A DNA stretch of 64,000 nucleotides, taken from positions 3,630,116-3,694,115 of the forward strand of contig OY365814.1 in the NCBI GenBank assembly GCA_959347315.1. Direction: 5' to 3'. The position numbers and the translations under genes were made by a program. Source of the DNA: Bimastos eiseni (Eukaryota; Annelida; Clitellata; Crassiclitellata; Lumbricidae). This document shows, in pieces, positions 13,101 through 23,487 of the stretch (positions are counted from its first letter, which is position 1; each line of letters starts with the position of its first letter). The notes below the pieces were generated by a model, which was given only the letters and a program-made list of their open reading frames with translations, was not told the origin of the DNA and searched no databases.

Positions 13101-14212
13101 TGAAAATTATTCCGTTAGAAGGGGCGCTAGATTGACAAATGGAAGCTGAATTGATGAAAAGAATCGTACAATCCAGCTTCTAGTTAAACGGGGTTCTTTT
13201 AATCAATCCCGCTTCCAATTGAACGGAATTCTTATCATCAATCAGGGCCCTACTTAGACAGATTATTTTCACCAATCCTGCTTTTAGATAATCAAGGTTC
13301 TTTTCATCAATTCCGCTTCCATTTGAAGCACAATGCTTTTCATCAATCCAGCTTCAACTTATGCGTGAGTCTTTTCATCGCACCAGCTTCCGTTAAAGAA
13401 TTCTTCTACTTATGCTCAATAATTGATGCTGATAATTTTGCCAGTACAGCTTCTGTTTCAGCAGACTTCTTTTCGTCAATCCAGCTTCCATTTAAGCATG
13501 AACCTTTGCATCAATCCAACTTTCATATTAATAATAATTATTTTCATCAATACAGGTGCGCCCTTTGTCGGGCGCTCTTTTGATGGGTGATCTTTTGTCT
13601 GGCGATATTTTGTTGGGGAGCTCTTCTGACGGGTCACGACCTCTGGCAGCCACCTGTCGTGCAATATCAATAACACCACTTTTCTGTGTTCATAAATATG
13701 ACCGCCATAGACACCCGCTTTGGTTACCGTTACATCATCGCTTATCATCCTGGTAATTGTCAGACCTCAGTTATCTTCTTTAAAGCTGCTCTTTTTTTCT
13801 TTTAATGCATGCCCAAAGTTGTAGTTTCGAAAGCGACTCCTGTTCGATCTGTTCAGGAATAACCCTGCTTGTAAATTTTGCCGCAACCTTAGTGTTACCG
13901 ATACCGAGACGAGACGCAATCCGTCAAAAGCTAATTTAAGAAACTATTTGTAAGACTTCACTTTCTTAGACTGGACAAACCAAAGTTAAACAATTTGTTG
14001 CTAGACTGACATTCCGATTCCAAGAGGCACAGTACGGTAAGCACCCTTTGGTGCAAGTGCACATACTCGTATGGAATGGATTTGAATGGCAAATCACTTA
14101 TATGATTGTCCAATGCGGCCACACCGTAAATCCACTGTAGACAACCTTGGGTTATTTTTTTTATTGAAGACATGTGTCTCATCTTTGTTTTTTGTATAAC
14201 TTTACATTTCAG
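10145..14212 (+). other. intron between transmembrane and tail exons
   Basis: Bounded by GTAAGT and TTTACATTTCAG. Mostly AT-rich, with a fold-back element at 12897-13630 listed separately. Open frames such as 10590-10850 lack splice sites or domain signal and are treated as chance. Confidence 0.5.
12897..13630. repeat. fold-back element with GACAAAAGAGCGC arms and 35-50 bp inner repeats
   Basis: The left arm (12910-12965) has tandem CGACAAAAGAGC / CGACAAAGGAGC / CGACAAAAGAGC units; the right arm (13557-13625) has the inverted forms (GCGCTCTTTTGATG, ATCTTTTGTCTGG, ATTTTGTTGG). Inside, the left half repeats a unit like AGAAGCTGGATTGATGAAAA and the right half repeats its reverse complement, CATCAATCCAGCTTC. 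The whole is an extended imperfect palindrome. A relative of the inner unit recurs at 34395-34640. Confidence 0.65.
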
Positions 14213-15377
14213 ATGTCAACAAACGAATGAAAAATAGGAATGTGTCTAATGATCTTAGCATTTATGACGATGTAGGATGTGACTCAGTTGGGCTACCTTT
14301 ACAAGAACTGGCAGGCAACAAGAAAGGATCTACGAAGAGAGCAGCAGCATGTATGAGCACATAGGTTATGATTCCGTTGATCAGGTGTTGGAAGATATAG
14401 CGCTTAGAAACGAGAATAAGGACCTCTCATCTGACGTGTATGAATACAGTAAATATGAATCAATAGATACGGCAGAGACAGAAGCGTTGGGTAGAGATAG
14501 ACCGATACCTCATGAAGAAATCACGTGTGATGACATGGGTTATGAAATCCCTTTGGGAGATTTCGTCACAGATGGTGATAATATTGATCAGCATCAAATC
14601 CAGTTTAACGAATCAGTCACAAGTGAAGCTGAAAATTGTCTAGAGTCAAGTAGGTCAGCAGAGAGATTGATAACTTATTCGGATATCAATCAAGAGGAAT
14701 TCGATACCAACTTGGATGTGGGAACATCTGAATCGAACCCCAAGGAAGTTAATCCCTACTTGGATCTGGTTTCAAAAGAAGTTAACCCCTACTTGGACCT
14801 GGTTTCTAAAGAAGTTAACCCCTACTTGGATCTGGTTTCAAAAGAAGTTAACCCCTACTTGAATCTGGTTTCAAAAGAAGTTAACCCCTACTTGGATCTG
14901 GTTTCAAAAGAAGTAAACCCCTGCTTGGAACTGGATTCAAATCCTAAAGATGTCAACCAATATATGGATCTGGGCCCCAAAGAAGTTAACCAATACATGG
15001 ATCTTGGTCGTGAAGAATTAAACCAATACACGAATCCCAAAGAAATATCCAAAGATATGGATGTGAGTACTAAGGAAGCCTATAATTCAAGCATTTATGT
15101 GAGCCAATGCATGGATCCCAAAGAAATGTCCACAGATATGGATGTGAGTACTAAAGAAGCGAGCCAATGCGTGGATCCCAAAGAAATGTCCAATGATATG
15201 GATATGAGTACTAAGGAAGCGAGCCAATACATGGATATGTGTTTCAAGGAAGTAAACCAGTGCATGGATCTTGGTCCTAGAGAAGTGAACTCAAATATAT
15301 CAGTGTCTCAAAAAGGTGAACCAAATCTAGGATCTGATACAAACAGAACTGATCCCTTTTTGAACATGGCTTCATAA
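14213..15377 (+). CDS. cytoplasmic tail exon with tandem YLDL/YMDL tyrosine motifs
   Basis: Last exon: acceptor TTTACATTTCAG, entry phase 1 as required by the transmembrane exon. In the spliced frame it begins with Asp, then VNKRMKNRN and LSIYDDVGCDSVG, and meets TAG near 14365. A second frame, open from 14349 to the TAA at 15375-15377 (342 codons), begins MYEHIGYDSVD and carries the rest, so one base is missing, or two are extra, between about 14330 and 14350. The tail is acidic and Tyr-rich: YDDV, YEHI, YDSV, YESI, YSDI, then five copies of an 11-residue unit containing YLDL/YLNL, a sixth with Cys for Tyr, two YMDL, a YVSQ and a YMDM (YxxM). Such motifs are classical SH2-docking sites when phosphorylated; no catalytic domain is seen. 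Confidence 0.75.
14742..14939 (+). repeat. in-frame 33-bp coding minisatellite (six units)
   Basis: Six consecutive 33-base units, each encoding KEVNPYLDLVS or a variant. Units 1-5 keep Tyr (one has YLNL); unit 6 is NPCLELDS, with the Tyr replaced by Cys. The period is a whole number of codons, so copy number can change without breaking the frame. Downstream (15031-15245) a second coding repeat of about 60 bases encodes DPKEMSTDMDVSTKEASQ variants. Confidence 0.9.
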
Positions 15378-15574
15378 AAATGTAACCTCTACATATATGC
15401 GGGAGTGAAATAAGTGGATACCTTATTATACACAGTTTGGGATCAATTATTGCCTTAGGCAAACGGACAAAGTCCAAGTTACCATCAGCACATTATAGCA
15501 GACTTCATTAATCTGACGATGTAATTCTTGAGGACTAATAAGCGATGATATTTTTATTATCATACGCTGGAAAA

Positions 15575-15763
15575 AATAAAGGCCATAACTTTTTATTAAT
15601 AACGATTACTAGGATAGTGTCTACTCAAACTTCATTCTGTAGTTGTATCATATCACTCTTCGTATGTTGTAGGCCTATAATTCAAGCATTTATGTGTTCC
15701 AGCTGAAAATATGTTCAGATAACAGTTATGCTGTAATGGTATGAACGTGAAATCAAGAATAAA
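15575..15763 (+). promoter_or_regulatory. candidate polyadenylation signals of the receptor gene
   Basis: AATAAA occurs at 15575-15580 and again at 15758-15763, 200 and 380 bases after the stop codon. They lie in AT-rich sequence with no other gene nearby. Which is used, if either, cannot be told from sequence. Confidence 0.4.
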
Positions 15764-16029
15764 ACAATGTGAATGGAAAGAATCAAAATGACCAACGGAG
15801 TTTAATATAAAAAACACAAGGATAACGAGGCTGAATAAAGGAAAAGAAATGCCATTGGGCCAAATATCACTTTTGATGGAAAGAAACTAGATCAAGTCGG
15901 TAATTTATTTACCTTGGATTACAAAATTAACCCTTACTCCTCCAATTATTATACCAAACGCATTAAAATTGGTCGCTGTGAGCGGCCTCAAGAGTAGCAA
16001 GAGTTAATAGTGAAAAGTTTGAAGGCGAA

Positions 16030-16500
16030 CACATAAAGAGTAGAATAACTATTGGAAAAGATGGCTGCTATAAAAGAAAGGAATTAATGAGAGGAAAGCT
16101 AAATATGAATATGAAGAAACGATTAATCATGCCTCTAAAAATTTTATGGAGTGTATTGCTATACGGATCGGAAACATAGACCGTGAGGAAGGAAGTCATC
16201 AGTTACAGATTGCAGGCCTTCGAGATGTGGATATTGCCAAGGATGGGACATAATGAAGAGAGGCCCACTAGCCTTTATAGCAAAATAAGAAGCCGAAAAT
16301 GGTTGGGCCACATAATGAAAGGAGACTCTTTTCTACGAACTAAAATTGAGAGAAGAATGCAAGTGGAAGAACAAGAGAAAGACCGAGAATGACGCCATTG
16401 GACAGGAAGTTGAAGGAGAGAGAGAGACGAAAAACTAGAAGAATGGCGACATTGAGGGCACGCATCTGCTTAAGAATGCAGAATATCAAACGAAGAGGCT
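16030..16500 (+). pseudogene. C-terminal fragment of a non-LTR retrotransposon ORF (RTE/jockey-like)
   Basis: Broken over two frames, the translation keeps the marks of the post-reverse-transcriptase region: ILWSVLLYGSET, then LQAFEMWILPRMG, then WLGHIMKGDSFL and an arginine-rich end. The motif order (YGSETW, LEAFEMW.WRRM, WLGHI.R.D) is characteristic of RTE/BovB- and jockey-type polyproteins. Stops and frame changes make it a dead fragment. Confidence 0.75.
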
Positions 16501-17264
16501 AATAACGTGGTCGATTGTCCTGCAATTATTTCATGTATCTTTATTACTATATATGATGCTAACGGTTCTATTTCAAGAACCATGAACATATCTTTTCTAA
16601 AATGATTATTATCTAACAAAGTTTAATTACATAGTCATATAAAGAAACAGTTTTACTATAACACTGTATTGTACATATTATGCATGTATATGATTGTAGT
16701 CATTAGGACGATCGTCCTTATAGCCAAGTCACTGAGGCAGCCATTTACCTTGGCCATGAAACGTCTCGCCTGACATTCTATCATCGTCGATGCCATATTC
16801 TGGCAACAGGTCAAGCAACCCGGAAGCGAGGTCCGCCCGAAGTTTTTTTTGCATTTTTTTGGTATTTTATGGCATACATAATGAAAATCCGTTTGATGCC
16901 ACTTTGTAACCCTTCAGCAATTTTTATTATTCAGGATGGCTTTAAAATATCATAATTTCGGCCATATCTTCGCGAATAGAACAGACAGGATAATCATTCT
17001 GGTGTCTAATATTATGTTTTCAGGGTAAGGGAATAAAAATACTTGATTTTCATGGTGCTAAAATATACATATCTGCTTTAACACATACAGTATGGTCAAA
17101 AAGTTACTCCCTCACGTTTTTTTGCTAATAGATGTGTCAAAGCCTGAAGATGTACTTAGTCATATCCCATCGTAGCGTGTAGAACTAGGCAACAGTGCCT
17201 CAGATTATTCATTTACAAAAACTCGACCTCGAAAGATAGACAAGAGACTGTCGCGCGTTGCAAA

Positions 17265-17430
17265 TGTTACTAATAATAACAGTAATAATAATAAAAATAA
17301 TAATAATAATAACAACACCAACAACAACAGCACCAACAACACCAACAACAACACCAACACCAATAGTAACACAAGCAACAGCAACAACATCACCACCAAC
17401 AACAACACCAAAATCAACACCAAAACCATA
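17265..17430. repeat. compound AAT/AAC/ACC trinucleotide microsatellite
   Basis: (AAT)n grades into (AAC)n and (ACC)n over about 165 bases. Low-complexity Ile/Thr/Pro or Leu/Val frames here are artefacts. Confidence 0.9.
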
Positions 17431-17639
17431 CATATATGCGTGTCCCCAGACAGAGATCCACCGCAATTCAGACCGCTTTAGATAACTCTCAGTCGGCAAA
17501 GGCTGGCCTACAACAGAGCGTATGTAATATATGTTTCGCTCGCATCACGTTTAAACGACCCTCTTCTCAGTCGACTGTCGCTTTACCTACAAATTGTCTT
17601 TCTCTGAAGTTTTCGTTTTCTCAGTTCCTTTGATTCTGC

Positions 17640-17830
17640 GCGACTGATTCACAAAGTGTAGTAGAATAAGTTGATTCGCATTCTCCATTTCATCGAGGCT
17701 TGAACTAGTTCCGAAGTTAATGGGAGCTGGGAGGGTATATTTAAAAGTCTAGATGCACGCAACAGCTTGGGCTGAACGTCTATAAGGCAGGAAGATAGTT
17801 ACTTAGTCATAGATATGTACGTCCACTCAG
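17640..17830 (+). repeat. dispersed repeat, copy 1 of 2 in window
   Basis: ACTGATTCACAAAGTGTAG, TTCATCGAGGCTTGAACTAG and TTCCGAAGTTA match, in order and spacing, the stretch at 20466-20550 (ACTGAATCACAAAGTGTTG, TTCATCGAAGCTTGGGCTAG, TTCCGAAGTTA). Both copies are in the same orientation. No coding potential; probably a short transposon. Confidence 0.6.
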
Positions 17831-17851
17831 TATCAATTATGTTTGTGCAAT

Positions 17852-17970
17852 TCGTCGCGTGAGAATTATCTTGGCGTATCTACAAAATCGAAAATTCCGA
17901 GAAAAACGAGTTTCAAGATTTTGGCGGCAAAGCGTCGCATGAGAATTATCTTGGCGCATCTCTAAAACAG
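17852..17970 (+). repeat. 80-bp spaced direct duplication
   Basis: CGTCGCGTGAGAATTATCTT followed by GGCGTATCTACAAAA is repeated 80 bases later as CGTCGCATGAGAATTATCTT followed by GGCGCATCTCTAAAA. This is a simple two-copy duplication in non-coding DNA. Confidence 0.75.
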
Positions 17971-20900
17971 ACACTGCTATACCGTGCAAACTCCATGCAA
18001 CTCTGATGATACGATAAACTTGTCTGAAGATATGACAATTGGCTTTTGATGAATATCTTTAAAACGACATGTTGTATCTCTTAGTTATTTAAACTGAAAA
18101 AAGAAAACCTATTGCCCGCTACATATCAACTCTAAACGCATTTTCGAAAAAAAGTGGAAATACGACACGAAAATTTCAAACGAATAATTTCATATGTATG
18201 TAAAAATGTGGTTATATGTAATTTGTGACACTTCACTTTTATTTAATTGAAACAACAAACACCAGCAGAGCCGTCTTGACTTAAATAAGTTGGCCGTTTT
18301 GGGTTTCACAGTATGAACATTAAACATTTCGTGTTGGGCAAAACTGCCTGTACGTCTTTTACTAAATAAGTATTTTTGGTTTTCTCTTTAAGAAATTAGG
18401 CCTACTATGTTTAGTTCTTTACAGACAATTTGTTTGAGCCTTTTTTGGGAGCCCAATCAATGCTTGAACAGCCCAAGTCAAACATTGGGGGTGCTCGAGT
18501 TACCCGGGCTCCAATGGCTTGACCCCTCTAATTCTCGGCCCATCCTGATGGAAAAGCCCAGAGACGCTGCTGTTCGTATCATAGACGCGGAAACTAACGA
18601 ATGCTGACTCGACGATAAATGGCACCTCTGACATGGTCTGAAATGGTCGCCATCTGGCAAATACGACGGAGGAATTGCTTAGATACTTTGATTGATTAGC
18701 AGACGATGACAACATCTATTAGCTGGATCTCTGCGCGTGTGGGGGAACAGGTGGGCGTTTCTTGTTCGTTTGTGTGTGTATGTGTGGGTATGTGTCTAAG
18801 TATGCTTGTGCGTTTTTTTGCATTTGTGGCTGTGTGAACTAGTCCGACTAAGTGGACCCTTTTCAAAGGAATAATAGAAGCCACTGAAGCCAGCAATGCA
18901 TATAATATGAGTTTGATTTTCTGCAAGTGTGTGTGTAAGTTTGTCTGTATTAATGTGTAGCTACATGTATGTATGCATCAGTGGGAGAGTGTGTATGTGA
19001 GTATGTGTGCATGTGTGTTAAAATGTAGATGAAAATACGTGTTATTCTTGCAGAATATTAATACTAATGCGTGCATGTACAAACGTAATTTCTATGATGA
19101 GAATGATTGTTTGCTTCTTCTGCGGACTGAGGAGACGAAGGAGGCGATAGGGAATCTGCAGAAATGTCCAGCCTTCAGAGTTGAGGTAAAAGCATATTTA
19201 AGGACAGCAGAACAGCTTAAGGCAGTACCTTAGTCCAGAACGCAAGTGAATACAAGGAGAGTAGAACATGGTAGATATATTGGGATCAGAGACCAACTAA
19301 ATAGAGGACAATTATCTAACAATGCAATGATCAATTATAACCAGGCTCCGATTTGTCAAAAAAGTAGCAGGGGGTTTTATAATATAATTAAACACAAAGA
19401 CCTAATAATAATTTCGTAAGCCGCAATGAATTTTTGTAATTTGCGATTTGCTCTTCGCGTTTCAAACCCCTTGACTAGTCTGATTAGAACAGAAAAAATA
19501 ATAGAAATAGCCAACATTTCCAACTTTCGTTATTTCTTGTTAAGTAATGAACTTCTACAATAAGTGGCAATCATTCATTTATTCATTATAAGCATTAATA
19601 TAGCGCCTCTTCAAGAACCTACTCAGGAGCGCTTCCAGTCCAACCACGACTAAAGAAAAACGACTTGAGGGATTTTTAAAAACTTGACGGTTGGGCCACG
19701 GGCAAAGAGCGGAGCTCAAGTGGGAGATAATACCAAAATGAAGGGCCCACAGCCGAGATTGATTAGCAGTGTGATACGATGCAAATATGACAAATGAATA
19801 AATTTCAATAATAATTATTATTACTATTATTATAATTATAATGACAGTAATAATATTGCGTTTTAAGTCGCGATCCAAACATTTAGCTCAAGAAGGAATA
19901 CTACTAGGAACTAACAATTGACAACTTGTACACACCTACTGAATCAAACATCACTGAAAGATGTAATGCAAGTATAAAATGTAAGGTAACAAATAATTGC
20001 ATAAGGTAGGCCGATTGTCAGTTGTAAATCGAAATACTAGCAGACTCAATGAAGTAGTGTATCGCGTACTGACAGAACTGTGCACTAGAGTCACTTACTG
20101 GAAATACCCAAATACTATATAATACTAGTACAGACAGCTATGAGAAAAGTCGAGCACGTTTCTTTTGTTTGCGTACAACAATGGCCTTGCTCGTTGGCTC
20201 ATCCAAGACACCATGGTGTCCAGATTTCAGCCAGGAAATGACATATTTCCTGGCATTCAATTGAATTTGCGACGGCCCGTTAATGCTAATCATCAGCAGG
20301 TTGCTGATGTGTCCAACAGTCAGCGGGTTGAGCACTGGGGTGTCACTGGTGTGCTGTAAGTTTATCTGACTGAAGTAACTTACCTTCTAGCCTTACGACG
20401 CTGGAAGAAAGAAAATATTGTTTGCTTACTGCTAACTCACTTCGTTTTTGTTAAATTCAACGCCTACTGAATCACAAAGTGTTGTAGTAATAAGCTTAAC
20501 GACTTACTCCTTCATCGAAGCTTGGGCTAGTTCCGAAGTTAGCGCGAAGATGGGAATAATTGAAAATCTGGATGAACGTGTGTTTTATCTGGCATATGAG
20601 GCAAGAATATGGTTTCTGAGTGTCACTCCATGCACTCAGTGTCAAATATATGTATGTAAAGGCCAAAAATGTCCGCGTGTGTGCAAAGCCTATATATATA
20701 CATACATATATATAGGCTTATATATATAAAGTCCTTATACCAGGCGCTTAACAGGTAATTTGTCAAAAAACAACATATACGAGCAGGTTCGCGAATTGCT
20801 CGTTTCTGCTGAAATCATTCCGTTTCAGCTGAAATAATTCCTCACGACTGAAATCATTTCGATCCTGACAGTCCATGGCCGGAAAAATCTGTTTTAAGTA

Positions 20901-22941
20901 ATGCCTATGCTCTTAATGAATGTGAGGGGGTCGATTCGATCCCCTCGGGGGTTGATCGGACGTTATTAGCATAGGGGTCAAGAATAGAAGCATGGGGTCC
21001 AACCCCCTCGTTCCCCCGGAAAATCGGACACTGATTGTAACGAAGAAATGTCAAAAGAGTCGCTTTGATTTTGTACGGGAGACGAACGAACCTACGTGGT
21101 ATCAGAAGCAACAAAATTTCCCCAAGATTTAGTCGCCGCTCGTAACTTCGTAGACCACCATAACCTTGGAAGATCGCTTAGCATACACTGTAACCGACAC
21201 CAATTTGTGCACACCACCTGTCCTGATTGGGTGTGGGTCTATAGGCTATATGTGTAGAGCGAGCATTATTTTTATATGCAATATTATTTGGGAGAAAGAC
21301 GTGAGCAGGCCTTGGCCTATCCTTTACGTGTTATCATTCTGTGAATTGCTTCACCAACATTTTAGTCCATCTTTATTCGGTACCATTTATGTGGCTGCTA
21401 ATGGCAGGGTGGTTTAATTGTGAATATGGGGCTAGACAAGCTTACTTGTTTACAGAAATAATTACACAATCATTTCCGTGTCAGTAAAGTTCTCATGTTC
21501 ATGGAAATTCCAATGATCAGAAAAAGTTCCCCGCCGGGCTATTAATCAAATCGAAAGCAGAACGATAATATTTAAGAAAGTCTTGATAAGTATAATTTTT
21601 TTTTCAACCTGATCTGTATCAGCGAAATCACCGATACAGTGATTGTACTTGCATTGTATACGCCGAAATAAAGATTTAGTGCAAAGATGAGAGAAGGTAG
21701 AAACTTATAGAAGGTGATATGATGTAACCTGCGGGAATTGGTTCGTATGGTATAAGCTTCGGAATGTTTTTTGTCTCTCCTACTTGAACTAGTTCAACAA
21801 TTTCCGATTCCATTATTTCCTGTAAATATATAATGTTAATCACAGTAGCTTATTTGATTCTATAATTATATTGGTTCACTCACAAGGTTATCTTGCTGTA
21901 GAGGACAGTTGCTGTAGGCCTAAGTCAATATAAAATGTAAGGTTTAGCGGCCGTGGCAGAAATTTTGTTCTGACTGTGCAGTGCACTGTTGGTGGAAATA
22001 TGAGAGAAAAATAGGGAGGTACTGGTGACCATATGCCAAGGCTAAGAAAATGAAGTCTATAAGTCGCAAACATTTCAACTTCCCCCAATTCGGGTAGTCG
22101 CTCGCATCATGCCTCAGTGTGCAGGAGGATGAAAGAAATGCTGTACAAGGTATTGTATGCATAACTTCTAGGTTAGTATACAAATTGATGTAATTCTTTT
22201 GTGATCATTGAATTTTGAAAATCTTCGTCAATTTCAAGTTATTCCACATGGCTTAGCTCTCAACATCTTACTGTCGACTAATCTATTTATAAGCGTCACT
22301 GCGTATTGTTGGTCCTGTGATTCTGTAGAGGAATAACTTTAAACTTTAATATGTTGTTGGAAAAGTGCAATATTTGCGAGTCTACTGCAACTAATCCGAC
22401 CATATCTGACGCAAACTCAGTTCCTTTAATAGACTCAAATCCGATTATGCCTTATGCCTCCGTCTTTTGTCCATCAGTTACGCTCCATCAATATGGCCAC
22501 TGAAAGTCATACTTTACGATTGTATACTATATTTTCGGTGCTTTTTGGAATGTGCTTCAAAATTTGTCTAAAAATTTATTGTTGTGGACAGACTCAGAGC
22601 CCTGTCGAGAGGATTTGATAAGAAAATATTTTGAAGACATTGAAGTGATAGACAGATAGTCGATGAAACAGATCAAGCCATCATCAGTGATGGGTAAGTT
22701 TAGCCATCTTCCACACATCGAAAATTACGATGAATTTGCATAAATCACTCATCATAGGTGGAACTCGGAAATATTCCGCAATGAGTTGGTTAAGAGTTTG
22801 TAACCGCTGTAACAGAGGCATAATTAGAGCTGTTGGGCCTCAATCCTTCGATTCCTTGTTCAACATCAGAATACATCATACTTGTCAGGCATAATTATGT
22901 TTAGCACGTGTGATTATAATTATTTCTTTGGCTATTTACAG
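17971..22941. other. intergenic AT-rich region with no supported gene
   Basis: About 5 kb with no exon I can defend. Visible items: the CR1/L2-type 3' tail near 19574-19640, the second copy of a dispersed repeat at 20466-20660, TATA runs near 20690-20730, and a stretch at 20925-21030 repeating CCCCCTC/GAGGGGG words. Open frames are short and without domain-like composition. Confidence 0.4.
20466..20660 (+). repeat. dispersed repeat, copy 2 of 2 in window
   Basis: Second copy of the repeat at 17640-17830 in the same orientation, with recognisable blocks at the CACAAAGTG, ATCGAAGCTTG and TTCCGAAGTTA positions and a shared CACTCAGT near the end. Confidence 0.6.
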
Positions 22942-23137
22942 TGGGAGTAGAAATGAAATTGCGCGCAGTCCAAGACTTTGAACCAATACAGATAACGGAA
23001 CGCGAGAGATTACATCTTTTAAATATTTTACAAGAGCAAAGATTGGTGTATTTTAACAGTAAAGAGGATCCCTATGCTCAAGCAATCCCTTTTAAAAGAG
23101 GAGACCAAATGAAGACAATTCCTTCTGCAAACATCTG
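22942..23137 (+). CDS. exon carrying the first half of an SH3-like domain
   Basis: Acceptor GGCTATTTACAG, donor CATCTG|GTAACT. Enters phase 1, leaves phase 2. The translation begins GVEMKLRAVQDFEPIQ (an AxxDFEP start resembling the ALYDFEP motif of SH3 domains) and ends AIPFKRGDQMKTIPSANI, like the L-x-F-x-x-G-D block of SH3. The roughly 40 residues between them (ITERERLHLLNILQEQ and following) form an unusually long RT-loop or preceding segment. The upstream exon is not identified. Confidence 0.65.
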
Positions 23138-23372
23138 GTAACTCTGCCTCTGTCTTATGTGGAAGACAATTTCTAGTTAACACATTCATAGTTCGTCTGT
23201 AAACGACACCAAAATATTTACTAAATGTGTCAAAAGAATTAAAGCACTTGGCAAATATTTTGCTATGACATTGTGCATTAAAGATTCAAAGGTAAAATGG
23301 TGAAATCTGTTTCTTGATGTCTATATAAAATCCAAAAATATCATCAATGCAAACACTCAATGTTTCTAACAG

Positions 23373-23487
23373 TGACAGCGACGAATGGTGGGCGGTGAGG
23401 CATTTAAGCAGCGGAAAGATTGGTTTCATGCCAAGAAATCGCGTTGTAATAGTTGAGTACCAGAAAATGTTGCTGTTTTATATTTAG
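23373..23487 (+). CDS. terminal exon completing the SH3-like domain
   Basis: Acceptor TGTTTCTAACAG. It needs one base to complete a codon left with two by exon 22942-23137, and then reads DSDEWWAVRHLSSGKIGF and MPRNRVVIVE. This is the WW, G-x-x-G-x-x-P-x-N-x-V core of an SH3 domain, which binds proline-rich peptides. Reading on gives YQKMLLFYI and TAG at 23485-23487, so the SH3 may be C-terminal, unless the GTAATA inside the exon acts as donor. Strong domain signal; the full protein is unknown. Confidence 0.75.

Noticed and set aside
22570..22700. Possible exon upstream of the SH3 exon (DSEPCREDLIRKYFEDIEVI)
   Set aside because: The frame meets TAG before the GTAAGT-like donor and the phases do not fit; it remains a chance or decayed exon.
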